Assembly (NCBI GenBank): GCA_005239435.1
Contig: SZNP01000008.1
Span: 169,936 to 233,935, forward strand
DNA from: Halorussus salinisoli
GTDB taxonomy: Archaea > Halobacteriota > Halobacteria > Halobacteriales > Haladaptataceae
Direction of reading: 5' to 3'
DNA: 64,000 nucleotides
Shown piece after piece: positions 34,049-42,146 of this stretch (position 1 is its first letter; every line of letters begins with the position of its first letter). The notes under the pieces are model-generated. The model saw nothing but the letters and a program-made list of their open reading frames with translations. It had not been told where the DNA came from and did no database searches. Both the position numbers and the translations under genes were made by a program.

Positions 34049-34435
34049 GGTCCCCGCGGTCCGTCTTCGGTCGCTGGTACTTGGGTGCTGATTCTCGAAG
34101 CGACGTTCCGGCGATGCATCTCGACCAGTGGCTCAGCCCTTTCGGGGTAGTCGGACTGGCGGTCCCGCAGTGCGCGCTACTGCCCTCGTCCGGAACCGCG
34201 CGTGGCGTCCGGGCGGGATTCGTCCCGGCTTCGTATTTCAACCCTCGGGTGATTCCGTCCGACCCGAGCTGTCGGCCGTTCTGCGATTAAAGACAATTAT
34301 CGGAATATTAGAGGTGTATTTTCATTTGTGTAAGAACGATATAAGCATCTCGGACGGCGCTAGCGAGCGACACACTTCGAGAGAGGTGTGGTGACGCAGT
34401 GCGGTGGCACGGACGCCACTGCTCGCAGACGGGAG
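34049..34435. other. Intergenic region before cytidine deaminase
   Basis: About 390 bases. The first half is ordinary GC-rich sequence without a credible frame. 34287-34350 is AT-rich and contains GATATAAG at 34338-34345, a second promoter-like box roughly 120 nt before the deaminase start. Transcription from it could produce a leader or short RNA, but nothing further supports one. Confidence 0.4.
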
Positions 34436-34441
34436 ATATTT
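34436..34441 (+). promoter_or_regulatory. TATA box of cytidine deaminase gene
   Basis: ATATTT centred 29 nt upstream of the ATG at 34468. Consistent with a leaderless transcript. Confidence 0.5.
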
Positions 34442-34467
34442 GACCAGCGACTCCCAATCCCGTCACT

Positions 34468-34854
34468 ATGGACGAACTCATCGAGGCCGCCCGCGAGGTG
34501 CAGGACGACGCTCACGTTCCCTACTCCGACTACCCGGTCGGCGCGGCGCTCCGAACCGCCGACGGGAGCGTCTACGTCGGGTGCAACATCGAGAACGCCA
34601 ACTACAGCAACTCCCTCCACGCCGAGGAAGTCGCCATCGCCGAGGCGGTCAAGGAGGGACACCGCGAGTTCGACGCGCTGGCGGTCAGTTCCGGTCGGAG
34701 AGACGGCGTGACTCCCTGTGGGATGTGTCGCCAGACCCTCTCGGAGTTCTGCGACGACGACCTGCCGGTCGTCTGCGACGAGGGCGACGACGTTGCCGAG
34801 TACAGATTGGGCGAACTCCTCCCGAACACGATTACCGAGGAGATGCTGGAGTAG
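34468..34854 (+). CDS. cdd: Cytidine deaminase
   Basis: 128 residues, the size of the homotetrameric class. Zinc and catalytic residues are HAE (51-53, Glu53 as proton shuttle) and PCGMC (83-87, Cys84 and Cys87). The first zinc ligand is His, as in the long dimeric enzymes, whereas most short enzymes have Cys there. The substrate-binding YSDYPVGAALRTADG and GCNIENANYSNSLHA are clear. It hydrolyses cytidine/deoxycytidine to uridine/deoxyuridine and links the upstream nucleoside importer with the uridine phosphorylase encoded 1.6 kb downstream. Confidence 0.95.
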   Translation: MDELIEAAREVQDDAHVPYSDYPVGAALRTADGSVYVGCNIENANYSNSLHAEEVAIAEAVKEGHREFDALAVSSGRRDGVTPCGMCRQTLSEFCDDDLPVVCDEGDDVAEYRLGELLPNTITEEMLE

Positions 34855-34870
34855 TCGCCGCGTATCGACG

Positions 34871-35344
34871 CTACTCCTTCGAAACGTCGGGGAAACAGTT
34901 GAACTCGACCGTCACGGAGTCGAGCGATTCGTCGGTGTCGTCCACCGCGACGACCGAGTATCGTCCGTGAAACGGACGTTCCCCGAGGTACTGCTCGTAG
35001 CGTAGTTGCCCCCGTCCGACGCCGTCCTTGTTCGCCATCAGGTCGGCGTCGTCCGACGAGACCGGAATCAGGTGCGCTAGTTCTCCGGACGCGTCGTGGA
35101 GTTCGAGCGAGTCGAGGCCCGTTCCGCGTACGTCCTCCACGGAGAGGGGGACCGCCAGTCTAACGTCACCGTCTTCGACCGTCGCCTGCGCGCCGCCGTC
35201 GAGGAGTTCTCCGTCGCCGTGTTCGACCGCGTGCGTGTGGCAGTCGACCGTCTCCGACCCGCCCGACCCGGACCCGCTACATCCGGCGAGTGCGACGGCG
35301 GTCGTACTTCCGAGTCCCGCGAGGACCTGTCGTCTGGAGGGCAT
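34871..35344 (-). CDS. Tat-exported lipoprotein of unknown function
   Basis: 157 residues from the ATG at 35344. The twin-arginine SRRQVLAG (3-10) and lipobox LAGC (about Cys22) are followed by a G/S linker. The mature domain is small, acidic and probably all-beta with a histidine-rich start (CHTHAVEHGDGE) that could bind a metal. I do not recognise the family. It converges with cytidine deaminase (16 bases between stops) and is read from the opposite strand, so it is not part of the salvage operon despite its position. Confidence 0.7.
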   Translation of the reverse strand: MPSRRQVLAGLGSTTAVALAGCSGSGSGGSETVDCHTHAVEHGDGELLDGGAQATVEDGDVRLAVPLSVEDVRGTGLDSLELHDASGELAHLIPVSSDDADLMANKDGVGRGQLRYEQYLGERPFHGRYSVVAVDDTDESLDSVTVEFNCFPDVSKE

Positions 35345-35392
35345 GACTCGCGGTTCTCTCACCGGGCCAATAAGTTTTCTTCCCGGCGACCG

Positions 35393-36301
35393 TCAGACCG
35401 AGTACCGGCCAGCGAACTCGGCCAGCACCTCTCGTTTTATCAGCGCGAACCCGGTGAGGATGACGACGAATCCGGCGAACGTGGCCGGTGCCAGCGATTC
35501 GCCGAGCAGGACCCACCCCGCGAACGCCGTAACCACCGGGACGACGTAGGAGACGAGGTTGATTTGGACCGGACTGTGACGCTCCAGCAGTCCGAAGTAG
35601 ACGGCGTACGCCACGGCGGTGGCGACCACGGCGAGGTAGGCCAGCGGAACTACGACCTGCGGGTCGAGCGCGGCGGCGAATTTCGGGGTCTCGCCGCGGG
35701 CGATGCTCACGCCGTGCATCAACACCGCGCCGACCAGCATTCCCCAAGCGGTGGTCGCGGTACTGTCGGTGGTCGGCTTCAGTCGCCGGAGGAGAACGCT
35801 CCCGAACGCGACGCTGGTCGCGGAGACGACGACCAGCAGTTTTCCGGTCGCGCCCGCGAACAGGTTCGCGGGGTCGGGACGAACGACTAGTGCGACGCCC
35901 GCGAGTCCGACCAGCAGTCCGACGATTCCGAGCGGCGACAGTCGGTCGTCGGGGAGCAGACTTCGGGCGAACCCCGTCGTCAGCACCGGGTTCAGACTGT
36001 AGAGAATCGCCGCGACGCCGCCGGTCGTGTACTGCTGACCGACGAAGAGAAGTCCGTTCGCCGCCGTGATGAGGAACACACCGACGACGAGTACCGCGAG
36101 GTAATCGTCGCGGGTCTGGGGCAGCCATCGGTCGCAGGCAACCGCCGCGTAGACGACGAGCAGGACCGCACCGATGTCGTATCGGAACGCGGCGAACAAC
36201 AGCGGCGGCAACGAGTCCAGTCCGACTTCGATGGCGACGAACGACCCGCCCCACGCGACTGCGAGGAAGACGAACAGCACAGCGTCTCGATAGCGTGACA
36301 C
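35393..36301 (-). CDS. EamA/DMT-family transporter
   Basis: 302 residues from a GTG at 36301; an open extension upstream would run into the divergent gene and is low-complexity. Ten hydrophobic segments in two EamA repeats, the first beginning VLFVFLAVAWGGSFVAIEVG with the typical FAAFRYDIGA next. The second repeat ends SYVVPVVTAFAGWVLLGE. It is a drug/metabolite-superfamily exporter or permease of the cytoplasmic membrane whose substrate cannot be read from sequence. It lies 48 bases from the lipoprotein gene on the same strand and 130 bases from the divergent uridine phosphorylase start. A metabolite or nucleobase exporter would fit the context, but that is speculative. Confidence 0.82.
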   Translation of the reverse strand: MSRYRDAVLFVFLAVAWGGSFVAIEVGLDSLPPLLFAAFRYDIGAVLLVVYAAVACDRWLPQTRDDYLAVLVVGVFLITAANGLLFVGQQYTTGGVAAILYSLNPVLTTGFARSLLPDDRLSPLGIVGLLVGLAGVALVVRPDPANLFAGATGKLLVVVSATSVAFGSVLLRRLKPTTDSTATTAWGMLVGAVLMHGVSIARGETPKFAAALDPQVVVPLAYLAVVATAVAYAVYFGLLERHSPVQINLVSYVVPVVTAFAGWVLLGESLAPATFAGFVVILTGFALIKREVLAEFAGRYSV

Positions 36302-36398
36302 CGTACCTGCTCGGAACCCGCCGGAAATAAGCCTCCCGCTTCCTGTGGTACCGTCCTCTTGCCAGCGACCCGACCGCGCTTCCGACGGCGCGACGAAC

Positions 36399-36406
36399 CA
36401 TTTATG
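36399..36406 (+). promoter_or_regulatory. TATA box of uridine phosphorylase gene
   Basis: CATTTATG about 30 nt upstream of the ATG at 36432. It supports this ATG as the start and a leader of only a few nucleotides. Confidence 0.5.
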
Positions 36407-36431
36407 CCCGCTGGCCGAGTCAGCCAACGGC

Positions 36432-37253
36432 ATGACCGGCGACAGCGAAGACCCCAACGACGAAGTGCAGTATCACATCGAAGTCGGCGAGGGCGACGTG
36501 GCGGACGCCGTCCTCCTGCCGGGCAACCCCGAGCGCATCGAGAAGATAACCCAGTTCTGGGACGACGACGAAGAGGTGGCCCACCACCGCGAGTACCGGA
36601 CCGTCACCGGCGACTACGAGGGGACGCCCATCAGCGTCACCTCGACCGGAATCGGCAGTCCCTCGGCCGCAATCGCGGTCGAGGAGTTGGCCCGCGTCGG
36701 CGCGGACACCTTCATCCGGGTCGGCTCCTGCGGTGCGATTCAACCCGACATGGAAGTCGGTGATCTGGTCATCACGACCGGCGGGGTCCGTCAAGAGGGC
36801 ACCAGCGACGCCTACGTCCGCGAGGACTACCCCGCAGTGGCCGACTACGAGGTCGTCTCCGCACTCGTTGCCGCCGCCGAACGCCTCGACTACGACTACC
36901 ACACCGGCATCACGATGAGCGCCGACAGCTTCTACGCCGGACAGGGCAGACCCGGTTTCGAGGGCTTCGAGGCGGTCGGGAGCGACGAACTCGTAGACGG
37001 ACTGAAGGAGGCCAACGTCAAGAACATCGAGATGGAGGCCAGCGCCATCATGACGCTCGCCAACATCTACGGCCTCCGGGCGGGCGCGGTCTGCTCGGTG
37101 TTCGCCAACCGCGAGACCGGCGAGTTCCTGACCGAGGGAGAGAACCGCGCGGCCGAAACCGCAAGTCTCGCGGTGAAGCTTCTGGCGAGGATGGACGAGA
37201 TTAAGGCCGAGAACGGCGTCGAGCGGTGGCACCCCGGTCTGAGCCTCGACTGA
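36432..37253 (+). CDS. udp: Uridine phosphorylase (nucleoside phosphorylase NP-I family)
   Basis: 273 residues from the ATG at 36432. It is a hexameric-type NP-I enzyme: phosphate loop GNPERIEKI (31-39), RVGSCGAIQ (96-104) and the substrate motif NIEMEAS near residue 205-211, where the second Glu binds the ribose. The FxxxxQFxWD-like start of the domain and the absence of the purine-selective Asn/Asp loop favour uridine phosphorylase over purine nucleoside phosphorylase. It cleaves uridine with phosphate to uracil and ribose-1-phosphate, completing the route from imported cytidine through the deaminase encoded upstream. Confidence 0.88.
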   Translation: MTGDSEDPNDEVQYHIEVGEGDVADAVLLPGNPERIEKITQFWDDDEEVAHHREYRTVTGDYEGTPISVTSTGIGSPSAAIAVEELARVGADTFIRVGSCGAIQPDMEVGDLVITTGGVRQEGTSDAYVREDYPAVADYEVVSALVAAAERLDYDYHTGITMSADSFYAGQGRPGFEGFEAVGSDELVDGLKEANVKNIEMEASAIMTLANIYGLRAGAVCSVFANRETGEFLTEGENRAAETASLAVKLLARMDEIKAENGVERWHPGLSLD

Positions 37254-37257
37254 AAAA
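37253..37257 (-). terminator. Oligo-T run between convergent genes
   Basis: Five T on the minus strand, 23 nt past the stop of the sugar porter and directly at the end of the uridine phosphorylase gene on the other strand. Likely terminator of the leftward porter transcript. Confidence 0.35.
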
Positions 37258-37279
37258 GAGTTCCGACCGAGGGTTCGTC

Positions 37280-38701
37280 TCAGTCGTCTGCGGTGTCGGG
37301 CGACTCCTCGCCCGCGTTCTCGGTCGCGGCGGTACCGACGTTCTCGCGGAGTTCGGCCTCGATCGCTTCGAGCGAGCGACCCTTCGTCTCCGGAACGACG
37401 TAGTAGGTGAACACCAGCGCGGCGAGGCTAAACGCCCCGAACAGCCAGAACGTGAAGGGGGTGCCGACGTTCGCGGTCAGCATCGGGAACGTCAGCGAGA
37501 CCACCAGGTTCGCACCCCAGTTTGCGACCGTCACCGCTCCCATCGCGGTCCCCCGGACCGTCAGGGGGTATATCTCCGAGATGAGGAGCCAGAACACCGG
37601 CCCGAGACCGATGGCGAAGAAGGCGACGTACAGCATGAGGCTCCCGGTGGCGAACCACCCGAGCGCGCCGGAGAACCCGGGCATGTAGAACACCGCGCCG
37701 AGGACTCCGAGCGTGAGGACCATCCCGCCGACCCCGACGAGCAACAGCACGCGCCGCCCGACGCGGTCGATGAGCGCGATGGCGACGACGGTCATGACGA
37801 CGTTGATGACGCCGATGCCGACCGTCGCCAGAATCGAAGTCGTGCTACCGAACCCGGTCGATTCGAGGACGGTCGGCGCGTAGTACATGACCGCGTTGAT
37901 ACCCGTGACCTGCTGGAAGACTGCGAGCCCCAGTCCGACGACCAGCGCCGGGCGGAGCCACGGTTGGAGCAGGTCACTGAGCCCGGTGCTGGACTGCTTC
38001 TCGACGGTCTCGGCGATTTCGGACAGTTCTTCTTCGACGCTGCCTTGCCGGGTCCGTTCGAGGACCGCCCGGGCCTCGTCGCGGCGACCGTGTTCGTAGA
38101 GCCACCGCGGACTCTCGGGCATCTTGAACATCCCGACTGCGAGGACGAGTGCCGGAACCATCCCGGCCCCGAGCATCCAGCGCCACGCGCCCGCGTCGGC
38201 GAACGCGTAGTTCACGAAGTACGACACGAGGATGCCGATGGTGACCATGAGTTGGTTGAGCGAGGTGAGCGCGCCGCGAATCTTCGGCGGCGCGATTTCC
38301 GAGATGTACAGCGGGCCGACGATGGACGCGAAGCCGATTGCGACCCCGTCGATGAGTCGGCCAAGCACTAACACTGGGACGTTCGGTGCGACTGCCATCG
38401 TGAGCGACCCCACGAAGAACACGAACGCGCCGAGCAGGATGAGTCGGCGGCGGCCGATGCGGTCGGCGAGTTTGCCGCCGAGCGCCGCCCCGGCGGCGGC
38501 ACCCGCCATCGCGCCGCTGACGACGATTCCCCTGACCAGCGGCGTCATGGTGAACGTCTGTTTGATGTACAGGAACGCTCCCGAGATGATTCCCGTATCG
38601 AATCCGAACAGCAAGCCATTGAGGGCGGCCAACGCGGCGGTGACGTAGACGAAACTGTTACGTCCCGCGATGGCGCTCTCCCCCGTTTCGGTCGCGGACA
38701 T
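37280..38701 (-). CDS. Sugar porter (MFS, sugar:H+ symporter family)
   Basis: 473 residues from the ATG at 38701; a GTG at 38737 would add 12. It has twelve membrane segments. Family hallmarks are GGKLADRIGRRR between helices 2 and 3, RLIDGVAIGFAS, the LYISEIAPPKIRGAL loop, PESPRWLYEHGR before the central loop, QQVTGINAVMYYAP in helix 7 and PETKGRSLE at the end. These match the XylE/GalP/GLUT group. The likely cargo is a monosaccharide. An inverted repeat 58-75 bases upstream of the ATG is a candidate operator, so expression may be controlled by a local regulator. Confidence 0.92.
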   Translation of the reverse strand: MSATETGESAIAGRNSFVYVTAALAALNGLLFGFDTGIISGAFLYIKQTFTMTPLVRGIVVSGAMAGAAAGAALGGKLADRIGRRRLILLGAFVFFVGSLTMAVAPNVPVLVLGRLIDGVAIGFASIVGPLYISEIAPPKIRGALTSLNQLMVTIGILVSYFVNYAFADAGAWRWMLGAGMVPALVLAVGMFKMPESPRWLYEHGRRDEARAVLERTRQGSVEEELSEIAETVEKQSSTGLSDLLQPWLRPALVVGLGLAVFQQVTGINAVMYYAPTVLESTGFGSTTSILATVGIGVINVVMTVVAIALIDRVGRRVLLLVGVGGMVLTLGVLGAVFYMPGFSGALGWFATGSLMLYVAFFAIGLGPVFWLLISEIYPLTVRGTAMGAVTVANWGANLVVSLTFPMLTANVGTPFTFWLFGAFSLAALVFTYYVVPETKGRSLEAIEAELRENVGTAATENAGEESPDTADD

Positions 38702-38758
38702 ATCGAGAATACCCGGTTCGATGTTTTCCGTAGTCACTAACGAAACTTTTGAAAACGA

Positions 38759-38776
38759 TTACTACGGTCGTAGTAA
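38759..38776. promoter_or_regulatory. Candidate operator upstream of sugar porter
   Basis: TTACTAC (38759-38765) and GTAGTAA (38770-38776) are perfect inverted arms around GGTC. A further half-site CCGTAGT lies at 38729-38735, nearer the gene. TTTTCAAAA between them may be the core promoter. The arrangement is typical of a dimeric repressor or activator site. No regulator gene is adjacent. Confidence 0.55.
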
Positions 38777-38861
38777 ATGTTCTACGATTATGAATTCTAC
38801 CGGAGGGATGGCGCGTCCGATCCAATTAGATTGATACGAACCCTCGACGAACCCGGAGACG

Positions 38862-39476
38862 ATGACCGACCCGGACACGATTTCGACGTATCAGTCGGTC
38901 GCCGACGAGTACCGAGAACGCCACGACGACCGTTCCCCGATTCGAGAGTCGGTCGAGCAGTTCCTCGGGTCGTTCGAAACCCCGCCCGACGGCGAATGGG
39001 CGACCGACTCGGAACCGGCCCGCATCGCCGACGTAGGCTGTGGTCCCGGTTGGGAGTCGGCCACCTTCGCCGACTCGGGCCACGAGGTCGTCGGCGTGGA
39101 CCTCACGCCCGCGTTCCTCCGGGCCGCGAGCGACCGCGCCCCCGACGCCGAGTTCGCTCGGATGGACATGCGGAGCCTCGGCTTCGCGGACGACGCCTTC
39201 GACGGCCTGTGGGCCTGCGCGTCGTTCCTCCACGTCCCCCGCGAGGACGCTCCCGCGACCCTCGGGGAGTTCCGGCGCGTGGTCCGGCCGGGCGGGGTCG
39301 TCTTCCTCTCTGTCAAGGCGGGCGACGGCGAGACCGAGGGCGACACCTACGACGACGACCGACGCCAGTTCACGCTCTACCGGGCCGACGAACTGCGCGA
39401 ACTGGCCGACGTCGCGGGGTTCGAGGTCGAGACCGTTTCGGACGGCGACTGGGTACAACTGCTCGGGCGGGCGTGA
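38862..39476 (+). CDS. Class I SAM-dependent methyltransferase
   Basis: 204 residues, cytoplasmic. Motif I is IADVGCGPGWES (about 51-62), the acidic residue after strand 2 is in VVGVDLTPAFL, motif IV is WACASFLHVP and the post-motif is VVRPGGVVFLSVK, the Methyltransf_11/25 layout. The C-terminal FTLYRADELRELADVAGF is the common lid segment. No substrate-specific feature is visible, so the target (small molecule or macromolecule) is unknown. It is divergently placed from the sugar porter, with its GGAGAC at 7-12 nt before the ATG serving as a possible ribosome binding site. Confidence 0.82.
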   Translation: MTDPDTISTYQSVADEYRERHDDRSPIRESVEQFLGSFETPPDGEWATDSEPARIADVGCGPGWESATFADSGHEVVGVDLTPAFLRAASDRAPDAEFARMDMRSLGFADDAFDGLWACASFLHVPREDAPATLGEFRRVVRPGGVVFLSVKAGDGETEGDTYDDDRRQFTLYRADELRELADVAGFEVETVSDGDWVQLLGRA

Positions 39477-39528
39477 CGGTCCACCCGACGCGGCGCGCGA
39501 CGAGTGACGGCGCTCCGACGAAGGGCCG

Positions 39529-40422
39529 TCACTCGTCTTCTTCCGGCGAACGCACCGACAGAACCGGAATCTCGGCGGCCCTGACGACCTTCGCGGTCGT
39601 ACTACCGAGGAAGTGCCGGTCGAGACCGCTTCGTCCGTGAGTCCCCATCGCGATCAGGTCAGCGTCGTTGTCGTCGGCGTAGTCGAGCAGTCCCCGCGCC
39701 GGAACGGCTTTTCGAACTGCAGTCGTGGCGTCGAGACCGGCCTCGCGCGCTCGCTCGGCGACGGCCTCGGTGGCGTCTTCGCCGCGCTCCTCGAGTTGCT
39801 GGAGGAGGTCGGCTTCAGGGCCGACCTCGGACGCAGTCGCCACAGACCGGATGTCCACGACGTTGACCGCGTGAACGGTCGCGCCGTACTTCCGGGCGAT
39901 TGCGATGCCGTGGTCCACCGCGGCGGTCGCGCAGTCGCTCCCGTCGGTCGGAATCAGAATCGGGTCGTAGCCGTCACCGACGACGCTCCGCTCGGTCGCT
40001 CGGACCGTGAACACCGGGACGTCGGACAGTCGGACGACTCGCTCGGCCACGCTCCCCGTGACGAACCGGTTCAGCCCGGTTCGGCCGTGCGTACCCATGA
40101 GAACGAGGTCCACGTCGTTGTCGTCGGCGTATTCGAGGATGCCCTCCGACGGCTTGCCCTTGACGACCGCCGTGCGAACGTCGTCCGAGGAGTCGGTCAG
40201 TGTGTCGAGTTCCGCAATCGTCTCTCGGGCGCGGTCTTCGAGTTGCCCGACGAACTCCTCGTCTACGCCGCCGGCACTGAACAGACCGCCCTCCGACTGC
40301 ACGTCCACGACGTTGATGACGTGGACCGTGGCGTCGAACGCGCGTGACAGATGCAGGGCGTGCTCGGCGGCCCGCTCGGCGTGTTCGCTTCCGTCGGTGG
40401 GCACGAGGATGGTGTCGTACAT
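39529..40422 (-). CDS. Tandem universal stress protein (two UspA domains)
   Basis: 297 residues consisting of two UspA domains of about 145 each. Each ends in the ATP-binding signature: MGTHGRTGLNRFVTGSVAE in the first and MGTHGRSGLDRHFLGSTTA in the second, so both should bind ATP. Each starts with the ILVPTDGS or ILIPTDGS strand. It is a cytoplasmic stress or dormancy protein whose partners are unknown. A CCTTAAGG box at 40456-40463 lies about 37 nt upstream of the ATG and gives a short leader, so the gene is probably monocistronic. Confidence 0.93.
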   Translation of the reverse strand: MYDTILVPTDGSEHAERAAEHALHLSRAFDATVHVINVVDVQSEGGLFSAGGVDEEFVGQLEDRARETIAELDTLTDSSDDVRTAVVKGKPSEGILEYADDNDVDLVLMGTHGRTGLNRFVTGSVAERVVRLSDVPVFTVRATERSVVGDGYDPILIPTDGSDCATAAVDHGIAIARKYGATVHAVNVVDIRSVATASEVGPEADLLQQLEERGEDATEAVAERAREAGLDATTAVRKAVPARGLLDYADDNDADLIAMGTHGRSGLDRHFLGSTTAKVVRAAEIPVLSVRSPEEDE

Positions 40423-40455
40423 GGTGAATCGTATCGAGACGTACGAGGGACCGTC

Positions 40456-40463
40456 CCTTAAGG
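40456..40463 (-). promoter_or_regulatory. Putative TATA box of Usp gene
   Basis: CCTTAAGG, itself palindromic, about 37 nt upstream of the ATG at 40422. The predicted transcript start is about 10 nt before the ATG. Confidence 0.4.
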
Positions 40464-40520
40464 AAGCTGGCAGTTCCCGAGCGTCGAGAATCGACGCCCG
40501 TCGAAAAGGAGTCGCCCCGG

Positions 40521-41663
40521 CTACAGCAGGCCGGCGTCCACGAGTCTATCGACGGCCTCGCCGATGCGCTCCTTGCTGTTGGCGTAGGAGATGCGGGCGT
40601 AGCCCGGCGCGCCGAAGGCACTGCCCGGCACGGTGGCGACGTGGGCCTCTTCCAAGGCGTCCTCGCACCACGTCTGGTCGTCGTCGGCGACCGGCATCAT
40701 GAGGTAGAAGGCCCCGTCGGGTTCGGGTGCTTCGACGCCCTCCTCGCCGAGGCGTTCGAGCAGGAACTCGCGGCGCTCGGCGAAGGCCTCGACCATCTCC
40801 TCGATCGCGTCGTCGGTGTTCCGGAGGGCTTCGACGCCCGCGTGCTGGACGAAGTTGGTCGCACAGGAGACCGAGTGGGAGTGGAGTTTCCCGGCCTCCG
40901 AGATGAGTTCCTCGGGTCCGGCGAGGTAGCCGAGTCTCCACCCGGTCATCGAGTAGGCCTTCGAGAAGCCGTTGATGGTGACGGTTCGGTCGGCCATGCC
41001 GTCGAACGTACCGAGGCTGGTCGGTTCCGCGCCGTAGGTGATCTGCTGGTAGATTTCGTCGCTGATGACCGTCACGTCGTGTTCGACCGCGAGGTCACGG
41101 ACGCCTTCCAGCGCGGCGTCGGAGTAGACCGCGCCCGTGGGGTTGCTCGGCGAGTTGACGACGAGGAGTTCGGTCTCGTCGGAGATAGCCTCGCCGAGTT
41201 CGTCCAGCGCGGGTTCGAGTTGGAAGTCGTAGGGCGAGAGGTCCACCCGGTCGAGGTCGCCGCCCGCCAACTTGACCATCGCCTCGTAGGAGACCCACGC
41301 GGGGTCGAGCAGGACCACTTCGTCGCCGTCGTCCACGAGGGTCTGGACCGCCTCGTAGAGCGCCTGCTTCGCTCCGGGCGTCACGATGACGTTTCCGGCC
41401 TCGTAGTCGAGTCCGTCACCGCGGAGCTTTTCGGCGATGGCTTCGCGGAGTCGAGCGATTCCGTTCGAGGACGTGTAGCCGGTGTGGCCCGCGTCCATCG
41501 CCTCCTGTCCGGCCTCGACGACGTTCTCGGGCGTCGGGAAGTCGGGTTCGCCGACGCTCAGGTCCACTACGTCCGCGCCCTCGGCCTCCAGTTCGGCCGC
41601 GAGGTTGCTGATTGCGAGGGTCGCGCTCGGTTCGACTCGCTGAATTCGGTCTGAAAAGTCCAT
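40521..41663 (-). CDS. Class I/II pyridoxal-phosphate aminotransferase (aspartate-type)
   Basis: 380 residues from the ATG at 41663. Subgroup I-gamma aspartate/aromatic aminotransferase: VGEPDFPTPENV near the start, the NSPSNPTGAVY asparagine loop, SDEIYQQITYG with the PLP-pairing Asp, and the Schiff-base lysine in INGFSKAYSMTGWRLGY. The substrate-carboxylate arginine lies near the C-terminus in YARISYANS. It transfers amino groups between aspartate (or alanine/aromatic amino acids) and 2-oxoglutarate. The start lies one base after the ribH stop codon, so the two genes form an operon, although the two activities are not obviously connected. Confidence 0.92.
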   Translation of the reverse strand: MDFSDRIQRVEPSATLAISNLAAELEAEGADVVDLSVGEPDFPTPENVVEAGQEAMDAGHTGYTSSNGIARLREAIAEKLRGDGLDYEAGNVIVTPGAKQALYEAVQTLVDDGDEVVLLDPAWVSYEAMVKLAGGDLDRVDLSPYDFQLEPALDELGEAISDETELLVVNSPSNPTGAVYSDAALEGVRDLAVEHDVTVISDEIYQQITYGAEPTSLGTFDGMADRTVTINGFSKAYSMTGWRLGYLAGPEELISEAGKLHSHSVSCATNFVQHAGVEALRNTDDAIEEMVEAFAERREFLLERLGEEGVEAPEPDGAFYLMMPVADDDQTWCEDALEEAHVATVPGSAFGAPGYARISYANSKERIGEAVDRLVDAGLL

Positions 41664-41664
41664 C

Positions 41665-42066
41665 TTAGAGTTCCTCCACAAGTTCGACTGCCGCGTTCAC
41701 TGCCTCTTCACCTTTGTCCACGCGCTCGCGGGCCTCCGCTCCCGACATACCCGGTCCGCTGATGCCGAAGGTGATCGGCGTGTCGCGGTCGAGGCTCACG
41801 TCGGTCAGGCCCTGCGCGGCGGCGTCGGCGATAACTTGGTCGTGGTCCGTGTCGCCGGTCACGATGGTTCCGACCACCGCCACGGCGTCGACTTCGTCGC
41901 GCCGGGCGAGGCGGTCGGCCGCCAGCGGCGCGTCGTACGCGCCTGGGACGCGGAGGGTCTCGACGACCTCCGCACCGCGGTCGGCGGCGGCCTCGTTGGC
42001 GCGTTCTTCCATCTGCTCAGTTACCTCGCGGTTGAACCGCGAGACGACGAGACCGAGGGAAACCAT
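41665..42066 (-). CDS. ribH: 6,7-dimethyl-8-ribityllumazine synthase
   Basis: 133 residues, full length for the archaeal enzyme. VSLGLVVSRFN at the N-terminus, the RVPGAYDAPLA active-site loop, VVGTIVTGDTDHDQV with the catalytic His, and PITFGISG are the RibH signature. It condenses 5-amino-6-ribitylamino-uracil with 3,4-dihydroxybutanone-4-phosphate to form lumazine, the penultimate step of riboflavin synthesis. A TTTTACT box (42089-42095, minus strand) about 26 nt upstream gives a leaderless start. It shares its promoter region with the divergent Agl23-type gene (81 bases apart). Confidence 0.95.
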   Translation of the reverse strand: MVSLGLVVSRFNREVTEQMEERANEAAADRGAEVVETLRVPGAYDAPLAADRLARRDEVDAVAVVGTIVTGDTDHDQVIADAAAQGLTDVSLDRDTPITFGISGPGMSGAEARERVDKGEEAVNAAVELVEEL

Positions 42067-42146
42067 GTCGGAGTCGTGGTTTGGACGAGTAAAAGAACTA
42101 CCGTTCTCCGGAAAACTTGTATCCCTCCGGATGGTTTCCGGAAACG

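Noticed and set aside
38777..39640. 287-codon plus-strand frame overlapping the methyltransferase gene
   Set aside because: Out of phase with the methyltransferase, Arg/Pro-rich and without motifs. The 204-residue methyltransferase frame has a clear SAM-binding motif.
42133..42145. GGTTTCCGGAAAC palindrome as a strong operator between ribH and the Agl23-type gene
   Set aside because: Only a short palindrome with nothing similar on the ribH side beyond a partial CTCCGGAAAAC. Too weak to call a regulatory site separately.
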